Both the position numbers and the translations under genes were made by a program. 64,000 nt of DNA from Azolla caroliniana. Its lineage: Eukaryota > Polypodiophyta. The notes beneath the pieces were generated by a model, which was given only the letters and a program-made list of their open reading frames with translations, did no database searches and was not told the DNA's origin. How positions within the stretch are numbered: the stretch's first letter is position 1; each line of letters opens with the position of its first letter. The stretch covers positions 3,844,001 to 3,908,000 of the forward strand of contig JBHGNT010000009.1 of assembly GCA_043228905.1 (NCBI GenBank). The letters run 5' to 3'. Of this stretch, positions 22,830-36,200 are shown in pieces.

Positions 22830-24062
22830 ATTCACCCAGCTTTTGACAATTTCCCCGGCGAGGGTGCCGAGCTGGAACGTGCCATTAAACTCATCAATAA
22901 TCTAGAAGGGGCCGGTCCATCGAAATCATAACTTTCCTGGCATAGCACCGAGTCGCGTCTGGAAAACGAGGACCGGTTTGCCTATGGTCAGTTCTTGTTC
23001 CAATCCTTTTCGATGTCAGTCCACAAAGGCTTTCCGTTGTCGTTGGTGCTGTTCAAGTTGGGCCATGCTCGCTACTCGGTCCTCGTCAAGTTTGAGGAGT
23101 TGTTCCAGCCTCAATTTTTCAGATTGGGCCTCGGGGAGCCGTGCTTTAACTTGAACTCGGAGACTCGGAACTTGGAACTCGATGGGCATAACGGCTTCAA
23201 GACCAAAAGCCATCCAAAAGGGGGTGGATTGAATGCTGATTTTGAATGTAGTGCGATAAGCCCATAGTGCACTCTGGAGCTTGTCATCCCAATCAATGTG
23301 GTTCTCGTTGACGATCTTCTTCAGGATTGTTTGGAGAATTTTGTTAGTCGATTCTACCAATCCGTTTGCCTGTGGGTAGTATGGTGTACTTTTCTTATGT
23401 ACCACCATGTAGTGTGTCGTAAGCTCGCATATTATATGGTTTATAAAGTGCCCACCGTGGTCACTAACGAGCTCAATTGGGCATCCATAACGGCACCAAA
23501 GATGTTCGTACACGAATTTGGCCGTGGATGCTGCCGTGTTGTCTCGTAAAGCCTTTGCCTCGACCCATTTTGTGTAGTAGTCCGTGGCCACGATGATATA
23601 CTTATTACTGGTTCGGGCCGCGACTGGTTTGAAGGGTCCCACAAAATCTAACCCTCATTTTTGAAATGGTTCCAATGGAAGAATGGGTTGGTGTGGCATT
23701 TAAGATTGTTCCATTGGTTGTCCCAATCGTTGGCCCAAGTCACACTGTCGGCAGAACTCGTGGGCATCCTTTTTCGTTGTAGGCCACCATAACCCACTTT
23801 GCCATACTTTCCTTGCCGTGGACTCTCTGATGTAGTGTCCGCCTGCGATTCCTAGGTGGGCCTCTTGGAGGATGGCCTTCTTCTCGAATTGTCGAATGGC
23901 CCGACACCATAATCCGTCCGAGCCTTTGTGGTAGAGGATGTCGGAAACGAGACAGAAGTTGCAGCTACGTACTGCGAGTCGTTTTCGTACATCGAGGGCC
24001 ATGTGGTCGGGAGGCAAGCCAGTACTAAGGAAATGGGTCATCTCCGTGATCCATTCATCTTC
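22830..24062 (-). pseudogene. Gypsy (Ty3) integrase
   Basis: The region has the zinc-binding HH-CC area (HLGIAGGHY ... CRQCDLG at about 23730-23860). The core follows with D (VATDYYTKWVEAKAL), D (ELVSDHGGHF) and E (NGLVESTNK) all visible, then the C-terminal part (FQLGTLAGEIVKSWVNGF). It ends abruptly at about 22830, where Copia RT continues in the same frame. A few stops interrupt the frame, for example at about 23655 and 22905. Confidence 0.85.
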
Positions 24063-24092
24063 TTTGTCGTTTGGCAGCGTGGTGAGATGAAA

Positions 24093-26357
24093 TCAATCGG
24101 GTAAATCGTCATACGTGGGCTCGGCAAGGTCTCCCGACTCGAGGCGGCTTAGGTACTCAGCGACGATGTGTTGGACTCTAGGTCGATGATGTATATGAAA
24201 ATCAAACTCTTGTAATAGGAGCATCCATCGAGCCAGTTGACCTGTCAGGGCTTGTTTATTGACCAGGTAAAGGAGGGCCGAGTGATCGACTTGAAATGTG
24301 AATTTTCGGCCTAAGAGGTAATGCCGAAATTTACTGATGTTGTAGATCATACCGAGGGCCTCCCATTCGATGGTTGAATATTTCTTTTCTGCGGTCGAGA
24401 GACGTCGGCTAGGATAATACACTGGCCGATACCAATTTGGGGGCGTGCATTGCATAAGTGCGCTCCCGATGGCGATATCTGATGCGTCCATGAAGAGGTG
24501 AAAAGGTTCTGACCATATCGGGGGATGTACAACTGGGGCATGCGAGAGCATTAATTTCAATCCTTGGTAAGCCTCGTCCTCGATTGAAGTCCATTGAAAG
24601 GGGAGTCGATGCACCGCCGCGTGTAGTGTTGTCGCGAAATCGGCCAGGTGGCGTATCATTCGACTGTGCCATCTGATTTGTCCCAAAAATCGGCTGAGGC
24701 CTTTTGCATTCGAGGGTGCGGGGGCGTTTAGGATGGCTTGTACTTTATCCGGGTCCATGGCGATACCTTCTTGACTGACGATGTGCCCGAGAAGGTTGCC
24801 GCTTGTGACCAAGAACGCGCATTTTGCCGGGTTTAAACTTAACTGAGCCTGACGACCTTGATCAAGACAGAGACGTAACTGGGTCATGTGTTCCAGTTGC
24901 TGACCATATACGACGAAGTCATCGAGAAAGACTTGCATGAACGCCAGGATATACTCGTTAAAAATATCGGTGATGATGCGCTGGAACGTGGTCGGCGCCG
25001 TTTTGAAACCGAACATCATTACCTCTACCACGAAAACACCCCATTCCGTGACAAATGTTGTTTTCTCCTGATCATCTGGGTGCATTCTGATTTGGTTGTA
25101 ACCACTGAACCCGTCTAGAAAGTTGTAGCATTCATGACCTGCCACCGTGTCGAGAACGTTATCCATTGTCGCGTTATTACGCGCGTGCGTGTAGAAGGGC
25201 GAGACCACGGGGGTCTTGGACTAGGGAGTGTTGGAGCGTAGGAAGTCGGGCTTCACCATTCCCGGGGCATCTCAGAAGCACACCGGAAGCAACCGAGGGG
25301 AGAGAGGGAGAGAGCGCTTAACACCGACTCACGCACACACACACATGCTGACCCGCCTCGCGCCCTGATGTACAAGAAACGCAGGAAAGGGGAAACACCT
25401 GACACGAACATAGACGCGAATATACACAGACAGACGCAAATATATATATATATATATATATGTATAAACAAAAGAATACATCCCCGGCTTCGAGCCAGAC
25501 TGAGGTAGGTTACAGTAGTCGTCTGTTGCCAAGCCGCCGTCGGGGAGCTCTCAGCTCGTCGCGCCGAGCGGGGTCTTGCACAAGAGGCCGAACCAAAGCA
25601 AACCCTAAGCGAAACACGAAGAAGGAGAAGAAGAAGAACCTAACTCTAAACCTAACGGTATACCCTCTATTGCAAAATGGGCAACCCTTTCACAAAGGGC
25701 GTTCCCTTCCTTTTATAGAACAAGGAAAGGGATGCGTTACAATGTGGGACAAATCCCGCCTTCCATGGGATCGTCTGCCCCGACTTGACTACTCTTCGGC
25801 GCCATAAAGGCGCCCTCGATATTCACACTAAATGTACATGGGTGTGTACACACGCTGCACCCCGCCGATGTAGCCAATGTTTCCCGGTTTCTGCCTTTGG
25901 CCGAAATTCTTCACGACACCGTGAATAGGAGAGGGAATCCATCTGTGACCGTTGCAACATTAAGCTTGCGGTAGTCGACACAAACTCGGATTTTCCCATT
26001 TTTCTTGGGGACATCTATGATTGGGCTTAACCATGTGACGCGTTTTACAAGTCGTATGAACCTGACTCGGAGGAACTTGTCTATTTCTTCCTTGACCTTA
26101 GCCGCATAATTGGGGTTCATCCGGTATCGTCTTTGCTGAATCGACCGAGCGTCCGGGAGAAGTTGGATCTGGTGTTGGTAGTATTGTGGGTCCAAACCCT
26201 TCATATCCGTGTAAGACCATGCGAATACATCCTGGTAATCGGTGAGTAAATGTATGAGGGTTGCACGTTCGCTGGCTGGTAAGTTATTAGCAATCTGTAG
26301 GGTGCGAGGGTTCTCGTTCGAACTGAGGTTCAGTGTTTCGAGCGTTGATGCTTTCAC
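24093..26357 (-). pseudogene. Gypsy reverse transcriptase and RNase H, split by a solo LTR
   Basis: The upstream part (26357-25923) has TWLSPIIDVPKKNGKIRVCV and DYRKLN up to GFPL. The downstream part (25162-24093) resumes with NVLDTVAGHECYNFLDGFSG and has the catalytic FLDDFVVYG, then RNase H (HLFMDASDIAIGSALMQ; VDHSALLYLVN). The frame is good on both sides of the insertion 25167-25918. Removing it restores the usual F-T-D-N-V spacing. Confidence 0.9.
25167..25918 (-). mobile_element. Solo LTR, 752 bp, inserted in Gypsy RT
   Basis: The ends are TGTCG...CGACA. The flanks are CCAT (25163-25166) and CCGT (25919-25922), a likely target duplication with one change. On the minus strand a TATA box (TTCTATAAAA, 25711-25720) is placed as in plant LTR promoters. 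A (TA)n run lies at about 25440-25461. No internal domain is present, so this is the product of LTR-LTR recombination. Confidence 0.8.
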
Positions 26358-27260
26358 TCATTGGGAGATGGCGAGTTCATGTTCAAAAGCATCCCGAGCG
26401 TGTCGTAATTCTGCGATGGTGGTGGGATTGGGCTCATCCTGGGGAGGTGTATTCACCGTGACTTCCTCGTCTAGAGGTGTGCCGACGGCCGCCATGGCAT
26501 CGATTTTGAAGAGAGGTATGATATTGGGATGGTCTTCTAGGAAGTCATCCACCTCGTCATCGGCTAACCCTTTGAACATGTGCACCCCTTCCGCGTATAA
26601 CGGTGAGGTGTTGTGGGGCGTGGTTACGCATTCTTCGGTTATGACCCGGACCTTGGTCTTTCCTCGGCAAAACGAGATCATGTTGCACTGCCAATGTTGT
26701 TTGATATTTGTTGTGCGCAACCATGGTCTGCCCAATAACATTGGGTAAGCCCCCTATGCTTCGAGTCATAATACAATGGCCGAGATAGTGAACATGTGGC
26801 CTACTAGAGTAAAGTCGAGGTGGCGGATTAATTCGATGGGGCGAACCAATCGTGTGTTGGCCATCCGAAGCCAAAAGGGGCAAGGTTCCCATTGATTCAG
26901 GTCGAGTTTATGACAGGTAGCCTCATTGATGACATTCACGCCAGAGCCGTCTTCGATTATGCACTCGTGCAGGTGCCTTCCTTTAATCATAATTTTTATG
27001 GCTGGATTCTGCGCATCCATGAGGGGTGGACCCGTTCCTGGCTCGATCAGGTGCATAGGTGGCGCGGTGGAATGGGTGTTGGCCGTGAGTGTAGTCAAGG
27101 TGTCCCGAAAACGTGGCATGAGTGGTAAGAGTTTATGCAGAGGCAAGGAGATCCTGGAACTGGTAAGGGCGTCCCACAACTGGTCATCTTTTGTCGACGT
27201 GGATGGTGCCGAGGACTGTGTTGCTCCGATGGTCACGTCGCCCATTTATGTTTGCATCCG
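26358..27260 (-). pseudogene. Gypsy aspartic protease region
   Basis: IIEDGSGVNVINEATCHKLD contains the DGSG form of the retropepsin active site at about 26920-26965. PMLLGRPWLR at about 26715-26750 is the usual downstream flap/GRPWL block. In-frame stops separate it from the RT and gag parts. Confidence 0.8.
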
Positions 27261-28606
27261 TACCACATTGTTTTTGTTGGCCGTATCCATCCATTCTTTG
27301 GTTGCTTGCCGAACTTCATCTTGTACTTGCCATGGGGTAGCCTAGGCTTTGTTGCGTGTTGTGACGTTTTGCACGTCGGCCATAATACTATTCATGACAG
27401 GAGCCTTTCCGCGGTTTGTTGTTGGGCATTGTGTACCGTAGTGACCGGGTTGGTTGCACTTGAAGCAGGTAACGACGGCCAAGTTGCTGGTGCCAACCCA
27501 ATCTATGTGTGTGGGGGGGTGCGGTTGATTCCCGACCTCGTGTGTTGGTGGGTTGGTCTAGGGCGCGTTTGAGCTGTGCGGTTCATTTTGCGGGGGGTCC
27601 CGACGACGGTTGTCGTTATTCCTTCTGTTGTTGCACGATCCTTGGTGAGAGTTGCGCCGATCATTACGGGAATTTCGCTGATCGTATCGGTCCTTCTGAT
27701 CATCTTCATTCTGATCATAATCGTCATTTGCTCGATACTGGTCATCGTGATAGCGATCACGACGGTCATCCGATCTCCATCGATTGTCGTTTCGGTAACG
27801 GTCGTCGTCCCGACGGTAATCGTCGTCACGGCGCCGTCTATCCGGCGATCGGGGTCGTTAGTTACCTTGGTTCCGGTAGGATTGTCGCTCGTCTTGATGA
27901 CAATATGTATCCCTGGGCTCGATCTAGCGAACTAGGGTCGTCGTTGTGCGGTTGAGCATATTGTATTCAGAGTGCTCGACAATGTGAGATCGGGACTGGC
28001 AGATCAGACATTGTGGCCGGTGAGGACATTCGAGGGCCAGATGGCCCGATCCCGAGCAAACTGTGCATTGGAGGGCTTGGCAGAAGCGATTGTCCTCCTA
28101 GGGAAGGGCGCTTTGCATGTGAACTCATAGAGAAAGTCGTGCTTTGCTGAGTCTGATCGAGGGCGACGACGCATGCTATGACTTGCTCGATTGTTTGGTT
28201 GGCAAAATAAGTGCGAGAGTCGTCCGTAGAGGCTCCCGTTGGCTGGACAGGAATGCGTCCGGAATGTGATGTGCAGAGACATCGTCGACCACTTGTCTGT
28301 AGAGATCCCGGAACCGGATCGTGAACTGTGCGACCATCTCGTGCGGTTCTTGTCGCATGGAAAAGAACTGTCGGAGCAATTCTCGTTTGGGCACCTCGCG
28401 ATGGAACAGTTCTAGGAACTGCGTGCGAACGTCGTGGAAGGTGACAAACTCCCTTGTGTCGAGGCTAGAATACCATCACGCAGCTGGTCCATTGAGGCAT
28501 AGCGTAAACTCGGCAATTTTTGAGGCCTTGATTTCGGCAGGGGAGAGTCGCTGTATTGAGTGGTTGGCCTGCCAGGTGGACACGAAGGCACGGATGTGCG
28601 AACTGC
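27261..28606 (-). pseudogene. Gypsy gag, 5' truncated
   Basis: The capsid part at about 28140-28540 reads EFVTFHDVRTQFLELFHREV, then KRELLRQFFSMRQEPHEMVA, typical Retrotrans_gag. A CCHC zinc knuckle CFKCNQPGHYGTQC lies at about 27428-27470. The N-terminal part normally found before this is missing. The sequence starts only a few bases from the PBS-like site at 28612-28623. Confidence 0.8.
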
Positions 28607-28611
28607 AAGTC

Positions 28612-28623
28612 TATCTGATACCA
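28612..28623 (-). other. PBS-like site
   Basis: On the minus strand TGGTATCAGATA matches 10 of 12 bases of the initiator-Met tRNA primer site TGGTATCAGAGC. It is two bases after an LTR end ...ATCTCCAACA (28626 onward). Confidence 0.65.
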
Positions 28624-28625
28624 CT

Positions 28626-28721
28626 TGTTGGAGATAATATGAGATATGTTAGTGATGATGCGGAAGTGTGATTCATGACCTGGTAATCAATCTAGCAAAC
28701 AACGCAAGTGGAGGTATGCAC

Positions 28722-28725
<4 letters not shown>
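28626..28725 (-). repeat. LTR 3' portion of composite element
   Basis: Minus-strand LTR end ...TATTATCTCCAACA adjoining the PBS. It is separated from the other LTR part (29843-29978) by a GA tract, a LINE and a second GA tract. Confidence 0.5.

Positions 28726-28770
<45 letters not shown>
28726..28770. repeat. (GA)n microsatellite
   Basis: About 45 bases of uninterrupted AG, directly against the LINE 3' tail. Confidence 0.95.
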
Positions 28771-29978
<1,208 letters not shown>

Positions 29979-29988
29979 AGTAAATTTG

Positions 29989-31156
29989 GCTATCCATAGT
30001 CATGTTCATTGTATTGTCATCATGATTTCTTCCACTAATAGCATTGATTGGAGATCAAAGAAAGATGTTGGTTTCTCCTTTGTGAGGATGGTAGATATTA
30101 ACACATCAAATCATTCTGAAAGGTCACTAAGACAAATCTCCACCATCTCCACCATCTCCTCCTACTCCAACCCTCACATATATTGAGTGTTATGTATGTA
30201 ACCATAACTGATCATGAGCTAGGTTTGTGTGCTACTACTTGACCACTTCTTATAAAGTAGTCAAGCGTGAACACATTATGACCTAGGGTTTATACCTATA
30301 TAAGAAGATTGGTTACCTTCTTATCATGGGGAGGCTTAATTTATGATGAGACTACGGCAATGTGGTTCAGCACGTGCGGTCTCGTAGGACTTGAGGTATG
30401 ACTGACACCAACCCTTGATGGTATGAGAAATTGAGGAGGTTCAGGTCCGTCTCATGTTGTTGTTAGGGGGTGGTCAAGTGGTTTAGCACCCATCTTTCTA
30501 GTTTTTTGTCAATATTTGCTAATGTTTTGCTTAATTAATTGTTAGACTTTTAACATTGAGGCTCTATGAATATTGTCACAAGAGATTGTATAATACAAAA
30601 CCAAGAGATTAAAGTTGAACCCTCTCAACATTTGCATGTTGTTAGTGCCGCAATAAGGTTTTTATACATCGTCGTTGCCTTTAACCATTCGTGACTAGAG
30701 AAACTTAAGTTTCATACCGAGGCAAACTGAGTATGGTCAATGCACAATAGCATGAATATCAATAAGTCATCCAACAAGTTAGATTATCCACAATCATGTT
30801 CTGTATTGTCATTGTGATTTCTTCCACAAATAATATCGATTGGAGATCGAGGGAAGACAATGGTTTCTCTTTTGCTAGGATGGTAGATATGAACACATCA
30901 AATCATTGTGAAATCTCATTAAGCCAGATATCCATAACCTCCTCCTACTACAACCCTCACATATATTGAGGCTTTATGAATATTGTTTCTTGAGATTGTA
31001 TAATAGGAATTCAAGAGAACCCTCTCATCATTTGCATGATGCTAACGCTGCAACAAGGCTTCTATATATAACCATCACCTCTAACCATTCATTATAGAAA
31101 ACTAAGTTTTATAATGAGGCAAAGTGAGTATGGTTAATGCAACATAACGTGAAGAT
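29989..31156. repeat. About 410 bp tandem repeat units, interrupted
   Basis: Partial unit 29989-30187, full unit 30561-30970, partial unit 30971-31156. They share tgatttcttccac, gatggtagatat, aacacatcaaatcatt, aaccctcacatatattgag, ttgcatg and gaggcaaa-tgagtatgg. The interruption 30188-30555 is a solo LTR, and the last unit is cut by the LINE. No coding function seen. Confidence 0.8.
30188..30555 (+). mobile_element. Solo LTR, 368 bp, TSD TTGAG
   Basis: It begins TGTTATGTATG, ends TTTTAACA, and is flanked by TTGAG at 30183-30187 and 30556-30560. A TATA box ctatataag lies at about 30297-30305. It sits exactly where one 410 bp repeat unit should join the next. Confidence 0.85.
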
Positions 31157-31543
31157 ATGATAATCGGTTGACTCTGAGAATCTATGAGAGCTTCAGTGTC
31201 ATCATCGATGCCCCTGCAACAACCTTGCGACGTCTTCCTCTCTTGTAGAAGTTAATGACCGCCAAAATCAGAAAGCACTAGCAGAGAAGAGTCTATCTTG
31301 GTAATCCTCTTCTCTATTCTTAATAATGAATTTATTTAGCAAAAATTAGGGAAGTTATTACATGTATAAGGAAGAGGGAGGGAGAATACATTAATGAAGT
31401 ATCTACTCAACTATGGATGGACTGTCGACATCAACACCATGAGAGCGATCCGGTGTATCAGCTCTCAACCCAATCTCTGTCGAAGGGACTTTAGACATCA
31501 ACCTAGCGCCAAAGGATGAAGTGACTATTATGCAAGAGGTGGT

Positions 31544-32758
31544 TTGTCTTCAGGTCGTCTCAATAGTGGTACAGGTTTTGGAAGCCGACCGAACAAAGGG
31601 GATTTTCAGCATATGTTACAGTCTTCTATCCAATCAAACTTGGATAAAATTATTAACATTAAGATATTAGGACGTGGTTTCTATCAATTGGAATTTGAGA
31701 ATGACAAATCAGTCTCTCGTCTCTTGTCTTTAGGCTTGACGGATCTTAAGGGTGCCTTGGTGGTGTTTTATCCTTGGTGTCATGGATTTAATATGACTGC
31801 ATTACAGGAGGATTTAGTCGTTTTGTTCACTTGTGCGGTGGTTTTCCCAGGTTTGGAGAAAGAATGGAGGAAGATATTGCCTAAACTAGGTGCATCTATT
31901 GGAAAGGTCTTGGCATTTCACTCACGGACTATCAGTGAAATTGTTATGTAGGAATGGAGTTAAATTGCCACAATGGATTTGAATGTCAAAACTAGATGGA
32001 AATGCTTTTCAGAAAATTTAGAAAGTTGTATATTATGGTTTACCAAATCAATGTTATAGGTGTAAGGAAATAGGTCATCTTGCCAAATCTTGTCCATCGG
32101 AACAAGATATTACCGTGTACGGTGAAGGTCTTGCTCAAAAGTCTTTGCAATGGCACACCATGTATAGACAACAGGCGTTTCGGGGAAAGAAAAAAATTGA
32201 TTTGCCTAATAGAATTTATAATAATCCTTTGCAACATTTCCCGCTTTAAATTTGAATATTGTTTTAGAGGTAGTGGAAGCACACTACGAGGCTTTACCTA
32301 GTGTTGCATTGGATGATGTTGATACTCTGCATGCTATTATGGTTCGAGAGGTTGGACTTTGTGAGGATGTTGTGCCTATTAGTAAATCTTCAAAGGTTCA
32401 AAAGCTGGTACAACATTTAGAGGAGTAATCAAACATGCAAGTATGTCCTTTTAAGCCAAAAATTCAGCAAACTTCTATATCTAAGGTTATTGTTCCTTTT
32501 TCTTATGTTGATATTGTGAGAAGGAATGTAGAGGATCACTCTAAGGAGATGGTGTTGCATGCTGAAAATGTTCCCATTCCTTGTAAATTTTCAGTGTCTA
32601 ATAGTGTAGTTGAGGCTGTAGGGAATAACAAAATTAGAGTATACAAAGATACTACGAATTCTAATATGGAAAAAAGAATTACTAGAGCGGTTTCTTCAAC
32701 TCAAAAGGAACGGAGTGGTATCTTGAAGGATAAACGGTTGTTACCTCCCTCCTTATGA
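31544..32758 (+). pseudogene. LINE ORF1, gag-like RNA-binding protein
   Basis: The first part (31544-31951) resembles the DUF4283 gag-like domain of plant LINEs (NIKILGRGFYQLEFEND). After a frame change near 31915, a CCHC knuckle CYRCKEIGHLAKSC is read at about 32051-32094. A last open stretch (32435-32758) ends in TGA one base before the ORF2 ATG. Several frame breaks make it inactive. Confidence 0.8.
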
Positions 32759-32806
32759 TATGAATTCATTGACTTTACTCTCTTGGAATGTACAGGGGTT
32801 AGGAGG

Positions 32807-33220
32807 TGAAAAGAATGGCGTGCGGAAACAATATAGGAAAACCGAACAATAGAAAACGCAGGTTTAATGGAAAGCTTAGGTCTTCACAGTATGCACGGGA
32901 GAGATAGAGAGAGAGTAACACAAGCACTTAAATTCAAGAAACAATACTCAATATGTACATAGGATGTGCTCAGTGAGCACTTCTATACAAGCCCTGACAG
33001 TGGGCTGACACAAGTACTGACAGTACTTGACTGCTCAAAAATGAGCCTCGACACTTACTCCCAAAACTATTCCTTACGAGGAATATCTTTCTAACGGCCT
33101 TCTAGTCTACACACCGATACGACCTTTCTACGCACCGGTCTGCGTACCGGTTTTGTGCACCCAGTCTACGCACTGGTTACGCATCGTATTACGCACAAAT
33201 GTTGAGCTTGTCTCTCAACA
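32807..33220 (-). repeat. Copia 3' LTR (414 bp)
   Basis: The pol stop codon (33215-33217) already lies inside this LTR. The U3 part (33130-33220) is dense in TACGCA/TGCGTA words and ACCGGT. Confidence 0.95.
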
Positions 33221-36200
33221 CTCCCCCTCAAGCTCAACTTGAGGTTCCGCCTGCTCTGCCGGACCTACGCTCCGGCTTCTCCTAGCTCCACGCCTCGCTC
33301 GCGCTCCTCGGCCTGTTCGACTCCGCGCGCTTCGACCCTTTTGGTCGACTTGTCTACTCCCACGGCCCTTCACAGGCTTGCTATCGCGGTGTTGGCGCTT
33401 CTCCTGCTGCCTTCTTTTCCGCTTGGCCCTCAGTTGATTCAGTGTATCTGAATCAAACATCCGAACCGACTCGACAATCTCCGATTGGTTTTCGCTCTCG
33501 TTCGAGCTCTCATCCGAGTTGGCTGTCTCCAACTCGTCTCTGGTCTTCTCGCCCTTGACGGCGTCATCTCCCCCATGCCTGGTTGGCTTTGGCTCTTTCT
33601 TTCGGCTACTCCCCTTGTGTCCGCTTTCGGACTCTTCCGTAGATCTGCTCTCGGCTTCTTCAGCCGATTCGAGGTCTTTTCCGCTCCTTTCCTGCTCCCT
33701 TTCGTGGTCATCTGGGACGTTTCTCCCCCCCAAGTTTGGCACGTCGAAGTGATGCAACCCAAGCGCACTTGAAAATTGCCGCAACTTGTCCAGACCAACA
33801 GGCTTGGTGAAGATGTCGGCGGTTTGCCGATCTGTCAGAACATATTGAAGTTCGACTTCACCAGAAAGGACACGCTCACGAACAAAATGGTAGTGCACCT
33901 CAATGTGCTTGGTCCGTGCGTGGAAGACGGGGTTCTTCGCGAGTTGGATGGTGTTGAGGTTGTCGTAGTAGATCGTCGTTGGATCGGACACCTCCTCCTG
34001 CAGATCCTTAAGTAGCCGCTTCAACCAAATGGCTTCGCATGTTGCGACAACCGCTCCTCTATACTCGGCTTCGGTGCTCGACAGTGCAACTGTCGGCTGG
34101 TTCTTGCTACTCCACGCTATCGCGGCACTCCCAAGAGAGAACGCATGTCCGGACGTGGATCGGCGATCGGCGACATTGCCGGCCCAGTCGGCATCAGTGT
34201 AGCCGACCAACTGCGGGGTTGTATCGGTCCGATATAGCAGTTCGCGGTCCTTAGTGTCACTTATGTACTGCAGTACGCGTTGCACACACTGAAGGTGCTC
34301 CTTGGTAGGTCGCGCCATGAACTGATTGATCACCCCGACCGGATAACTGAGATCGGGTCGGGTGATGGTCAAGTAGATAAGGCTTCTGACAACTTATCAG
34401 AACCTTGTCGGATTGCAAACCTTGCCGGAATTGGGGCGAAGCTTGACAGTTCTATCCAGAGGAGTCGAGACGGACTTACAGTCTGCCATCCCGAATTTGA
34501 AGAGCATATTCAGCGCGTAATGACGTTGGCTGATTAGTATTCCTTCGGGGGTGCGGATCACTTCGATCCTGAGGAAATAATGAAGGTCCCCCAGATCCTT
34601 CATGTCGAATGATGCCGCAAGCTGGAGCTTCACACGGTTGATCTCACCTAGGTCGGCGCCGATGATGACCAAGTCATCAACATAGAGTAAAATACTAACC
34701 GGCCCGAGTCGACCTTTCTGAATGAACAATGAGGAGTCCGATTTTGATGTCGCAAAGCCCATTTGACGCAGCCGATGCGTGATTTTTGCATTCAAGGCAC
34801 GCGGGGCTTGCTTCAATCCGTAAAGAGACTTCTTCAATCGACATACTGCCGACGTGTTCGGTTCGGAGTGAAATCCGGGGGGCTGTACCATGTACACTTG
34901 GTCCTCAAGCTCACCTTGCAGGAATGCATTCATTACATCCATCTGATGTAGGTGCCACCCCTTGGTTGCGGCTACTGCGAGCAAGACACGGACAGTCGTC
35001 ATCTTGGCGACCGGCGCGAACGTCTCATTGTAGTCGATGCCGTGTATCTGCGTGTAGCCTTTTGCCACTAACCGGGCCTTGTATCGGTTGACCGAGCCGT
35101 CGGTGTTGTACTTGACCTTGTACACCCACCTACATCCGATCGACTTCACACCCTTCGGTGCGTCAACCAGATCCCAGGTCTCATTTTCCGCCAATGCATG
35201 CATCTCTTCCTCCATCGCGGCGCGCCAATTCGCATCCTTCGCCGCTTCTACGTAGCTCCCCGGCTCACGCACTTCCGCTACACGGGTCATGTACGTATAG
35301 TGATGCGCCATGTACTCGTTGTATCCAAACCGCACAACTGGGTTCTTTTGGCAGGTAGAGCGGCGTAATCGGTCATTTGCCGATGTCGAGGTCTTCTCGG
35401 CCGACACGGACTTCGTTCCTGAAGGCCCGTCGCCGCTTCCCTCGAAGTCGGACTCGCGTCGGTCCGACCCGTTCCTATCCGTGCCGGAATCCGACACCTT
35501 CTTCTTCCCTTTCTCTTCGCGCGTAAGCCGTCTCCTCGGCTTCCTACACGGGGAATGCACGGCCGAGTCTCCACTACTCGCCGGCTCTTCATCGAACTGG
35601 TCGTACGGACTCAATCGTCCATTCGGTCCACTTAACCAAACCGAAATCGGACTCTCTTCGGGGGTCCCGATTTCAAGCTCAACCGGAGGCACCTCGGCCT
35701 CGCTGTCCTCATCGTCAGAACTCGGATTGGAGGTGAGGTCCGGAGTTGGAGGCAAGTACCAGGACACGGACTCATCAAACACAACGTCGTGGCTCACGCG
35801 CGGTTGTTTGGTGCGCGGGTTATAGCACTTAGAACCCTTCTGCTCGTCCGAATAGCCGACCAAGATACACTTCTCGGCTTTTGCGTCCAACTTCCTCCTT
35901 TTCTCCTTTGGCACATGTACATACGCAATGCTACCAAAAACTCGTAAGTGTCGCAAGTTCGGCTTTGTTCCAGAGTATAGCTCGTGCGCCGACACTTTTT
36001 CTCCAATCCGGTTCTGGATGTATACTGCGGTTCTTACCGCCTCGGCCTAGTAGAACTTGGGCAAGCTCTTCTCCTCTAGCATTGCGCGTGCAGCTTCCAC
36101 AACTGACCTATTTTTTCTCTCGGCCACGCCGTTTTGCTCAAGCGTGTATCTACAACTGAATTCGCACTGAATTCCCATCTGTTGTAGATAACCATTGAAT

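Noticed and set aside
33215-33715. Copia C-terminal extension as an envelope-like protein
   Set aside because: No signal peptide, membrane segment or Cys pattern; it is charged and continuous with RNase H.
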